NCBI RefSeq assembly: GCF_003323735.1
Contig: NZ_QOIM01000030.1
Location: 62,001-126,000 of the forward strand
Direction of reading: 5' to 3'
Length of the DNA: 64,000 nucleotides
From: Streptomyces reniochalinae
Lineage (GTDB): Bacteria; Actinomycetota; Actinomycetes; Streptomycetales; Streptomycetaceae
Of this stretch, positions 30,073 to 38,222 are shown piece by piece. Below the pieces are notes generated by a model. That model worked only from the letters and a program-made list of their open reading frames with translations, was not told the DNA's origin and searched no databases. Both the position numbers and the translations under genes were made by a program. Positions within the stretch are counted from its first letter, which is position 1, and the number at the start of each line of letters is the position of its first letter.

Positions 30073-30617
30073 CCACGCCGCGCTCGAACGCCACGCGCTA
30101 CGACACGTGGATGCTCAAGACCATGAACGACGGGCGCACCAAGCGCTACCACGCCACCCGGCGCGCACGGCGCCGCATCGTGGTCGCGCACATCGCGGCC
30201 ACGGCCGTGGCCGTGGCGGGCATGGTGACGCCGCTCGCCGTCTCGTCCCCCTGGCCGCTGGCCGCCCTCGCGGTGGCGGCGCCGGCCTGGATCCCCCTCA
30301 TGGGACTCCTCAACTCCATGACGCGGGGCCTGCTGGAGCTGCGCCCCCGCGTCCTGGACGAGCGGCAGCTCGCCGAGCGCGGCACGGTGCACGCGCTGGC
30401 CTACCGGATCAGCTCCTCGGCGATGGCCGCTGCGCTGCTCGGCTTCTACGCCGCCTGGCTCACCGGCGCCGGCCTCGACGCCCTCGCCGCCCCGCTGGCC
30501 ACGGCGGGCTTCGGTCTCCTCGTGCTGCACTGGCTGCTGCCGCACTGGATCGCCGCCCTCCGGGTGCAGGACGAACCGGAAGACGACGAGCCCTGGACCG
30601 CGCCGGACCCCACCTGA
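30069..30617 (+). CDS. Small multi-TM membrane protein paired with the XRE regulator
   Basis: 182 residues, not assigned to a named family. Four hydrophobic segments are visible (about 37-58, 60-80, 115-135 and 140-160: VVAHIAATAVAVAGMVTPLAV; LAALAVAAPAWIPLMGLL; SAMAAALLGFYAAWLTG; PLATAGFGLLVLHWLLPHWI) with an Asp/Glu-rich C-terminus. The ATG overlaps the XRE stop codon, indicating translational coupling. The pattern recalls DUF2178-like membrane partners of XRE regulators; the function is unknown. Confidence 0.8.
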   Translation: MTTPRSNATRYDTWMLKTMNDGRTKRYHATRRARRRIVVAHIAATAVAVAGMVTPLAVSSPWPLAALAVAAPAWIPLMGLLNSMTRGLLELRPRVLDERQLAERGTVHALAYRISSSAMAAALLGFYAAWLTGAGLDALAAPLATAGFGLLVLHWLLPHWIAALRVQDEPEDDEPWTAPDPT

Positions 30618-30722
30618 CCTGTCCGTCCGCCGACACCTGACCTGACCTGCCCCGTCCGGGCGGCCGTCCGGTGTACGTGCCGCCTGCGTGGTGTGCGCTG
30701 TTCGGGTGGACTCGCCGGTCCC

Positions 30723-30752
30723 GCGCGCCGCGTCACAGGTGACGCGGCGCGC
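30723..30752. promoter_or_regulatory. 30-bp perfect palindrome upstream of the deacetylase gene
   Basis: GCGCGCCGCGTCAC (30723-30736), AG, GTGACGCGGCGCGC (30739-30752). It ends 18 bp before the ATG of the polysaccharide deacetylase and abuts its ribosome site (AGGGG). With only 2 nt at the centre it cannot form an ideal hairpin loop without opening base pairs, so a protein operator is as likely as an RNA structure. Confidence 0.6.
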
Positions 30753-30770
30753 CGGTGCTACGCAGGGGAC

Positions 30771-31688
30771 ATGCGATCTGATTGTCATATCTTCACGCGA
30801 CGGGGTCTGCTGTTCACCGGCCTCGGCGTCGGCACGGCGGCGCTGACGGGTGTCGCTGCCGGAGCGTTCGCATACCACGACTCCGGGCGGAACGGACACG
30901 CCGTCGCCGGCGCGAAGCACCCCGCCGACCCGACGCGGCAGGGCGGCGGTGGCGCCGGCGCGGGCAGGCGGCCGGTACGCGGCCTGCCGCACACGGAGCA
31001 CGCGGAACACGCCGCCTCCGACAGCTACCGGCTGCGCCCGCTCGCCGGAGAGACGTCGATGGGAGCGCCGAGCGCGCACCCGCCCGTGCGCACCCAGGCG
31101 GAGATGACGCTCCCCGGAACCCACGGGCGCCGCGTCCTCGCGCTCACGTTCGACGATGGGCCGCACCCCGTCCACACCCCGGCGCTGCTGGAGGTGTTGC
31201 GGCGGCACGGTGTGCAGGCCACGTTCTTCGTCGTCGGCGAGAACGCCGCCGTCTTCCCCGAACTGTTGCACGACATCGCCGCCGACGGGCACGTCGTCGC
31301 CAACCACTCCTACAGCCACCGCCAGCTGACGCGGCTGCGCACCAAGGACATCGAGAGCGAACTCTCCCGCACCAGCGAACTCATCGACCGCGTGCTCGGC
31401 GCCCCGCCCACCTGGTGCCGCGCCCCCTACGGAGACTGGCACGCCCCCTCGCTGAAGATCTGCGCCCGCCTGGGCATGGAGCCGATGGGCTGGTCCCTGG
31501 ACACCCGCGACTGGTCACGCCCCGGCACGACCACCATCGTGCGCGCCGTCCTCGACAAGGCCACCCCCGGCGCCATCGTCCTCCAGCACGACGGCGGCGG
31601 CCGCCGCGACCAGACCGTCCAGGCCGTCGACCGCTACCTGCCCGTACTGCTGGAGCAGGGCTACACCTGCGTACGCCCAGAGGCGTGA
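30771..31688 (+). CDS. Secreted polysaccharide deacetylase (NodB/CE4)
   Basis: 305 residues. The N-terminus has a twin-arginine-like signal (TRRGLLFTGLGVGTAALTG), then a Gly/His-rich linker and a CE4 NodB domain from about residue 110. All five CE4 motifs are visible: TFDDGP, NHSYSH, RAPYGDW, DTRDW and LQHDGG, consistent with metal-dependent N-deacetylation of peptidoglycan or chitin oligomers outside the cell. Start ATG 30771 follows CAGGGG. It is convergent with a GH18 chitinase, suggesting a shared chitin or cell-wall theme. Confidence 0.93.
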   Translation: MRSDCHIFTRRGLLFTGLGVGTAALTGVAAGAFAYHDSGRNGHAVAGAKHPADPTRQGGGGAGAGRRPVRGLPHTEHAEHAASDSYRLRPLAGETSMGAPSAHPPVRTQAEMTLPGTHGRRVLALTFDDGPHPVHTPALLEVLRRHGVQATFFVVGENAAVFPELLHDIAADGHVVANHSYSHRQLTRLRTKDIESELSRTSELIDRVLGAPPTWCRAPYGDWHAPSLKICARLGMEPMGWSLDTRDWSRPGTTTIVRAVLDKATPGAIVLQHDGGGRRDQTVQAVDRYLPVLLEQGYTCVRPEA

Positions 31689-31716
31689 GCACCGCGCCCC
31701 GGGGAGAGACGCGACA

Positions 31717-31745
31717 AGGTCCCGCGGAACCGTGCCGCGGGGCCT
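31717..31745. terminator. Bidirectional terminator, deacetylase / chitinase
   Basis: AGGTCCCGCGG (31717-31727) / CCGCGGGGCCT (31735-31745), an 11-bp stem with one G-T pair and a 7-nt loop, placed between the convergent stop codons at 31688 and 31764. Flanking ACGC/GCGT bases lengthen the stem imperfectly. Confidence 0.65.
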
Positions 31746-31763
31746 CGTCTGCGTGGTGATCGC

Positions 31764-33041
<1,278 letters not shown>

Positions 33042-33102
33042 GGTCACCTCGCGTAGGGGGTGCGGAAAGGTGCCCGTCGTCCGCTCGCGCGGACGGAGCA
33101 GG

Positions 33103-33118
33103 ACTGGAGCAGTCCAGC
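33103..33118. promoter_or_regulatory. DasR-responsive-element-like dyad upstream of the chitinase
   Basis: ACTGG-AGCAGT-CCAGC has the half-sites and 6-bp spacing of the DasR operator (consensus close to ACTGGTCTAGACCAGT), with a different centre and one outer mismatch. DasR represses chitinase and N-acetylglucosamine genes in Streptomyces, so the position fits. The centre bases differ enough to leave this uncertain. Confidence 0.4.
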
Positions 33119-33224
33119 AACGTTCGGAACACTCTCAGCACCGCAGGCACCGCCCCCAGACACGGGCGGACCCACGGTTCGGTTCACTCCACCGCCGCGA
33201 GCAGGTCTTCTCCCGCGGCGCGCC

Positions 33225-33950
33225 CTACACCAGCCGCCGCGCCGTCGCCCACCGGGTCAGCTCGTGGCGGTTGGACAGCTGGAGTTTCCGCAGCACCGCC
33301 GAGACGTGGGACTCGACCGTCTTGACGGAGATGAACAGCTGCTTGCCCACCTCCTTGTAGGCGTAGCCGCGGGCGATCAGCCGCAGGACCTCGCGTTCGC
33401 GCTGGGTGAGGCGGTCCATGTCCTCGTCGACCGGCGGGGCGTCGGTGGAGGCGAAGGCGTCCAGGACGAAGCCGGCCAGCCGCGGGGAGAAGACCGCGTC
33501 GCCGTCCGCGACGCGGAAGATGGCGCCGACCAGGTCACCGCCCGTGATGGTCTTGGTGACGTAGCCGCGCGCGCCACCGCGGATGACGCCGATGACGTCC
33601 TCGGCGGCGTCGGAGACCGACAGCGCGAGGAAACGGACGGGCTGGTCAGGATCGCCCATCAGCGGCGCGCAGCGGCGCAGCACCTCGACCCCGCCGCCAC
33701 CGGGCAGGTGGACGTCGAGCAGGACCACGTCGGGGCGGGTGGCCTCGATGACCGTCATCGCCTGGTCGACGTCGCCCGCCTCACCCACGACGTCGACACC
33801 CGTCTCGTCGGTGCGGCCGATCTCCGCCTGCACGCCCGCGCGGAACATGCGGTGGTCGTCCACGAGGACGACCCGGACCCGCCGGTCCCCTCCGGCGTCC
33901 GCGCCCTGCTCCTCGCCCGCCGCACCCGTCTCGTTCGGTCCGTCCGTCAC
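33225..33950 (-). CDS. NarL/LuxR-type response regulator of the PspC-linked system
   Basis: 241 residues: a receiver domain (VVLVDDHRMFRAGV; phospho-acceptor Asp in VVLLDVHLPGGGG; Lys in RGYVTKTI) and a C-terminal LuxR HTH (LTQREREVLRLIARGYAYKE, SVKTVESHVSAVLRKLQL). The GTG start overlaps the stop of the upstream histidine kinase (GTGA, 33950-33947), so the two are translationally coupled and form a cognate pair. Similar pairs (LiaR type) respond to envelope stress. The target genes probably include the divergent PspC operon, which is inference from position. Confidence 0.93.
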   Translation of the reverse strand: MTDGPNETGAAGEEQGADAGGDRRVRVVLVDDHRMFRAGVQAEIGRTDETGVDVVGEAGDVDQAMTVIEATRPDVVLLDVHLPGGGGVEVLRRCAPLMGDPDQPVRFLALSVSDAAEDVIGVIRGGARGYVTKTITGGDLVGAIFRVADGDAVFSPRLAGFVLDAFASTDAPPVDEDMDRLTQREREVLRLIARGYAYKEVGKQLFISVKTVESHVSAVLRKLQLSNRHELTRWATARRLV

Positions 33951-35296
33951 GACTCCGCCGCCCTCTCCATCTCCAACTCGACCTCGGTCCCCTCGCCCGG
34001 TGCGGTGCGCAGCCGTGCCGTGCCGCCGTTGCGGCGCATCCGGCCGATGATGGACTCGCGTACGCCCATCCTGTCCGATGGCACGGTGTCCGGGTCGAAG
34101 CCCGGACCGCGGTCCCGTACGGAGATGAAGACGGTACGCCCCTCCACCTCGGCGAAGACCTGCACGGCGCCGCCCTCGCCACCGTACTTGGCGGCGTTGA
34201 CCATCGCCTCGCGCGCGGCCTGGAGCTGCGCGCCCAGCGCCTCGTCGAGAGGGCAGTCGCCGACGCAGACGACCTCGACGGGGACCCCGTGGTGGTCCTC
34301 GACCTCGGCGGCCGTGGCCTTGACCCCCTCGGCCAGCGTCGTGGGCTCGTCCTCCTCCTCGACGGGCCGCGTCCTGCCGGCCGCGTCCGTGGGCTTGTAC
34401 AGCCAGGCGCGCAGCTCGCGTTCCTGGGCGCGGGCCAGGCGGGCGACCTCGCGGGGCTTGTCGGCGTTGCGCTGGATGAGGGTGAGCGTGTGCAGCACGG
34501 AGTCGTGGACGTGCGCGGCGACCTCGGCCCGCTCCTGGGCGCGGATACGCATCAGCCGTTCCTCGGAGAGGTCCTGCACCATGCGCACCAGATAAGGGCC
34601 CGCCATCAGGGCGATGCCGACCAGCACCGCCAGCGCCGCCTGAAGCACGGAGCCCAGATGGCTGACCGAGCCCTGCACGACCACGATGCCGGTCACCCCG
34701 ACGGCGACCAGCGCGACCCCCGCGGCGCTGCGGGCCAGCGGCAGCAGCCTGGCGCGCCGCCCGACCTCGACCCAGTGGGCGCGGCGGGAGTTGTCGGCCT
34801 GCCGCCACACCAGGGCGACGCCGATCCCGATGAGGACGACCGGCCACAGGTAGGTGTTGGCCGCGCCGAACTGGAGGTTGTCCGCGGTGACGAAAATGGC
34901 GACGACCAGCGCCAGTACGGCGATGAACTGGCCCTTGTCCGGCTTGTGGAACAGCCGGCGGCGCAGCCCGCGCCGGTCGGTGACCGCCTCCGTCAGGCCC
35001 GCCGCACCGGTGCGGTGCCCCGCGCCGACCCCGCCGGTGCCGAGCGGGACGACGAACCAGAACGCCGCGTACAGCAGCACCCCGAGCCCGTTGGCGAGGG
35101 CGAGCGCGATGAAGACGATCCGCACCCAGGAGACCGGCAGCGCCAGATGCCCCGCGAGACCGCGCGCCACGCCGCCCAGCATCCGCCCCTCCGCGCTGCG
35201 GTAGAGCTTGCGCTGCGGCGGCTCTTCGGCGGACGGGTCCGCGGACGCGGGCCCCTGCGAGGGCGCGTCCACGGTCGGAGAGGCGGGCGCTGTCAT
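33947..35296 (-). CDS. Sensor histidine kinase with an N-terminal PspC domain
   Basis: 449 residues. After an Ala/Pro-rich start it has a PspC domain (KLYRSAEGRMLGGVARGLAGH, then WVRIVFIALALANGLGVLLY with a TM), several further TM helices, a NarX/LiaS-type dimerisation helix with the phospho-His in EVAAHVHDSVLHTL, and an HATPase domain (EAMVNAAKYGG, VRDRGPGFD). ATG 35296 (MTAPASPTV) is taken because upstream in-frame sequence is low-complexity antisense of the PspC gene. It is co-transcribed with the regulator and divergent from a second PspC protein: a three-component arrangement. Confidence 0.92.
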   Translation of the reverse strand: MTAPASPTVDAPSQGPASADPSAEEPPQRKLYRSAEGRMLGGVARGLAGHLALPVSWVRIVFIALALANGLGVLLYAAFWFVVPLGTGGVGAGHRTGAAGLTEAVTDRRGLRRRLFHKPDKGQFIAVLALVVAIFVTADNLQFGAANTYLWPVVLIGIGVALVWRQADNSRRAHWVEVGRRARLLPLARSAAGVALVAVGVTGIVVVQGSVSHLGSVLQAALAVLVGIALMAGPYLVRMVQDLSEERLMRIRAQERAEVAAHVHDSVLHTLTLIQRNADKPREVARLARAQERELRAWLYKPTDAAGRTRPVEEEDEPTTLAEGVKATAAEVEDHHGVPVEVVCVGDCPLDEALGAQLQAAREAMVNAAKYGGEGGAVQVFAEVEGRTVFISVRDRGPGFDPDTVPSDRMGVRESIIGRMRRNGGTARLRTAPGEGTEVELEMERAAES

Positions 35297-35459
35297 GCTC
35301 CGATCGTCACACGCCCGGCGCGCCGGGACATCAGGGTCGACCCCTGAGGCTCCCCCGAGGCGGCCTGGGAACGGCGCACGGGGCGCTCTCGCCGATCTCA
35401 GGGATCGCTCCGGGTAGGGCCCCGATGCCAGGCCGCGCCCGGGGCGCCACCATAGGCGT

Positions 35460-37214
35460 ATGAGCGAGGACGAGCAGCGCGGGGAACGCGTCCCGGAGGA
35501 ACCGGACGACGCGGACCGCACGCGGCGCGGAACCGGAGAGGAGGGGACGCGCTCCGGTGGGGGGGCGCGCGAGGGTGCGGGGACGCGCGCGGGCGCGGGG
35601 CCGCCGTCCGGCGCGGGAACGTCCTCAGGTACGGGGGCGCCCTCAGGTACGGGTGCGTCGTCGTGGGGGGCGCACAATCCGCCGCCCCGGGCGCCGCAGG
35701 ACAGCCGGCTGCGGCGCAGCCGTGCGCACAAGGTCGCCGGGGGCGTCTGCGGCGGCCTGGGACGGTACTTCGACCTCGATCCGGTGATCTTCCGGGTTCC
35801 GCTGGCCGTGCTGTCCGTCGTCGGCGGGTTCGGCCTCATCTTCTACGGGTTCGCCTGGCTGCTCATCCCCGCCGAGGGGGAGTCGCAGAACGAGGGGCGG
35901 CGGCTGCTGTCCGGACGGGTGGAAGGCTCCTCGCTCTCCGCGGTCCTGGTCGCTCTCGTCGGCTGCGGCCTCTTCCTCGCCTCCCTCGGCGGCCGCAGCG
36001 TGCCCTTCTCCGTCCTGCTGATCGGCACCGTGGCCGGGGCGGCGTACTGGTCGCGGCACCGGCGGCAGGCCGAGGCCGCGCGCGGAGAGGGGGCGCGGGT
36101 CGACCCGGCCATGGCGCACGCCGTCGCCGACGCGCCGCCCGAGACGCAGGCCCCTCCCGTCGCCGTACCCGCCTCCTGGTGGCGGGAGCCGCTCACCAAG
36201 GACGGAAGCGAGGCGGGCACCGCGTCCACCAGCCCGTGGAGCCGCGCGGGCGCGGCCACCGGCTACCTGTGGGGCCCCGAGTCGGCCCGTCCGCACGCGG
36301 CGCCGCCGAGCGCCCACGCGCGGGGCGGCGGGCCGTTCGGGGTGCCGGTCCCCGCGGGAGCCAACGGGGGCGGCCCGCCCGCGCGGCAGGGCGCGGGCGG
36401 CGGCTCGCTCGGCGGACTCACCTTCCTGCTGGCGCTGGTCGCGGGCGGCGTGTCCGCCGCCGCCACCTGGGAAGGGCGCCCGCTGGCCACGATCCTCGTC
36501 ATCGGCTTGAGCAGCGCACTGGCGGTCTTCGGCCTCGGCCTGGGCGTCAGCGCGTTCGTCGGCCGTACGGGGCCTGGAACCCTCTTCTGCCTCGTACTGA
36601 CGGCGGGTCTGCTGGCGGGCGCGGCGGCGCTGCCGAAGGACATCTCGACGCACGTACGGGATACCCGCTGGGTGCCCGCCGGGGCGCAGCAGGTCGAACC
36701 GCGCTACGCGCTGGGAAGCGGAGCGGGTGAACTCGACCTGACCGAGGCGGGGCTGAAGGCGGGCCAGACAGTACGCAGCGGCGTGCGGATCGGCGCCGGG
36801 GAGGCGAAGGTGGTGGTGCCCCGGAACGCGGTGGTCAAGCTGCGTACGGATGTCGGAATGGGGGAGACGGTCTTCCCCCGGTCCCTGGACGGGGACGGGA
36901 ACGTCGTCTCCGACAGCTCGGGCGGCCTCGGCACGACCCGCAGAATCACCCTGCGCCCCTTCGACGGCGCGCGGCCGGAGGGGACGGTCGAGTTGGACAT
37001 GAGCGTCGGCCTCGGCCGCGTCGAGATCGTCCGGGAACTGCCCTCGGGCGAGCGCTCCGACCGCCAGCAGCCGCCCGGCGAGCCCGCTCCGGGCGGCACG
37101 GCTCCCGGAGACACGCCGGGCGACACGGGCCCCGGCGCCGTCGGTCCGGGCGAGCACGCGGGGGCGGGCGCTCACCGGGAGCCCCGTCACTCCGGGCAGG
37201 AGGCGACCCGATGA
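35460..37214 (+). CDS. PspC-domain membrane protein (LiaF-like accessory)
   Basis: 584 residues. The disordered Gly/Ser/Ala-rich N-terminus (about 80 residues) is followed by a PspC domain (RSRAHKVAGGVCGGLGRYFD, VPLAVLSVVGGFGLIFYG), additional TM segments (about 155-190, 325-400), and a C-terminal beta-rich domain (GAGELDLTEAGLKAGQ, GAGEAKVVVPRNAVVKL, VELDMSVGLGRVEIV) resembling the LiaF/cell-wall-stress-response domain. It likely monitors the membrane and restrains the divergent histidine kinase. Start ATG 35460 has no good SD. Its stop overlaps the next start. Confidence 0.88.
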   Translation: MSEDEQRGERVPEEPDDADRTRRGTGEEGTRSGGGAREGAGTRAGAGPPSGAGTSSGTGAPSGTGASSWGAHNPPPRAPQDSRLRRSRAHKVAGGVCGGLGRYFDLDPVIFRVPLAVLSVVGGFGLIFYGFAWLLIPAEGESQNEGRRLLSGRVEGSSLSAVLVALVGCGLFLASLGGRSVPFSVLLIGTVAGAAYWSRHRRQAEAARGEGARVDPAMAHAVADAPPETQAPPVAVPASWWREPLTKDGSEAGTASTSPWSRAGAATGYLWGPESARPHAAPPSAHARGGGPFGVPVPAGANGGGPPARQGAGGGSLGGLTFLLALVAGGVSAAATWEGRPLATILVIGLSSALAVFGLGLGVSAFVGRTGPGTLFCLVLTAGLLAGAAALPKDISTHVRDTRWVPAGAQQVEPRYALGSGAGELDLTEAGLKAGQTVRSGVRIGAGEAKVVVPRNAVVKLRTDVGMGETVFPRSLDGDGNVVSDSSGGLGTTRRITLRPFDGARPEGTVELDMSVGLGRVEIVRELPSGERSDRQQPPGEPAPGGTAPGDTPGDTGPGAVGPGEHAGAGAHREPRHSGQEATR

Positions 37215-37423
37215 GGCACCGCTTCGAGCCCTCCCGGCTGCTGCTCGGCCTCGTCATGATCGTCATGGCGGTGCTGTACCTGCTGGACGCGGCGGGGAAG
37301 GTGCAGATGCCGTTCTGGGCGCTGCTGCTCGCGCTCCCCGCCGCCTTCCTCCTGGCCGGCTGCGTCACCCTGCTGACGTTCCTGCTGCGCCGCGCGCGGG
37401 GGCGGCGGGACCCCGGGACGTGA
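37211..37423 (+). CDS. Small two-TM membrane protein of the PspC operon
   Basis: 70 residues with two hydrophobic helices (LLLGLVMIVMAVLYLLDAAG; MPFWALLLALPAAFLLAGC) and a basic C-terminus (RRARGRRDPGT). The ATG overlaps the stop of the PspC gene (ATGA), indicating coupling. No family is recognised; length and position suggest an accessory subunit of the PspC/LiaF-like membrane protein. Confidence 0.8.
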   Translation: MRHRFEPSRLLLGLVMIVMAVLYLLDAAGKVQMPFWALLLALPAAFLLAGCVTLLTFLLRRARGRRDPGT

Positions 37424-37504
37424 GCGCGGGGCCCGGCGCGGTTCGGTGCCCGGACCGGTCCCGGCACGGTCCCGGTCCTGGCCTCGGTCTCTCGGGTCCC
37501 GGTC

Positions 37505-38074
37505 TCAGCCGAAGATCTGCTGCCCCTTGCGCCGTCGCCGTACCGCCAGCAGTGCGTCCAGCGACACCAGCGGGGCACCGGCCAGCAGCAGCGGCAGCCA
37601 CGCCATCAGGTACGGCAGGTCGTTGCCGTAGTAGTACGGCTCGCTCGACCAGCTGACCGTCAGCCACAGGCACAGGGACAGCAACGCCCCACCGGCCGCC
37701 GCGACCCGCGCCCACAGGCCGCACAGCGTGCCGCAACCCACCGCGATCTCCGCCACGGAGAGGGCCGTTGCGAAGCCCTGCGGACTCTGCTGGGCCAGGT
37801 CGACCAGCCAGGGCGCCGCGGCCGTCTCGTGCGCGGCCCGCAGTGTGCCGGCGAACGAGCCCGGCCCGCTTCCGGTCAGGAAACCGCCGTCGGTCAGTTT
37901 GTGGATGCCCGCGTACAGAAAGGTGATGCCGAGGAAGAGCCGCAGCGGCAGCAGCGCGTACCGCGCCGCGAGCCCCCGTACCCCGACGGGCGCGCCCGCC
38001 ACCGGTCCCGGAAAAGCATGGACGGTCTTGGCCCCCTCGTCTGTCCCGCCTCCGCCCGGACCTGTCACAGACAT
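37505..38074 (-). CDS. DoxX-family membrane protein
   Basis: 189 residues, DoxX-like. A cytoplasmic start (MSVTGPGGGG) is followed by four TM helices: LLPLRLFLGITFLYAGIHKL (with the typical LGxxFxxxGxxKL motif), ATALSVAEIAVGCGTLCGLW, VAAAGGALLSLCLWLTV and LPYLMAWLPLLLAGAPLVSL. A basic tail RRRRKGQQIFG is cytosolic. DoxX proteins link to quinone or thiol redox balance, but the role is unproven. The start ATG 38074 has GGGAG upstream. It is convergent with the PspC operon. Confidence 0.9.
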   Translation of the reverse strand: MSVTGPGGGGTDEGAKTVHAFPGPVAGAPVGVRGLAARYALLPLRLFLGITFLYAGIHKLTDGGFLTGSGPGSFAGTLRAAHETAAAPWLVDLAQQSPQGFATALSVAEIAVGCGTLCGLWARVAAAGGALLSLCLWLTVSWSSEPYYYGNDLPYLMAWLPLLLAGAPLVSLDALLAVRRRRKGQQIFG

Positions 38075-38222
38075 CCCACGGCTCCCGCCCTTCCGCAAAC
38101 GCGTTCGGTGTGGCCGCGATTCTTCCCACACGCCCTGGCCACCTGGCAAGTGCGCGAGCGGAGGGACGGCGGCGTGCGACGCCGGGGTCGGGAGTGGGGT
38201 GCCGGGGTGGGCGCCCGGGGCG

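Noticed and set aside
29205-30617. Single 470-codon frame covering the MDR remnant, XRE and membrane genes
   Set aside because: It joins unrelated segments in one frame. The C-terminal part is the true frame of the membrane protein starting at 30069; the rest is leader and pseudogene.
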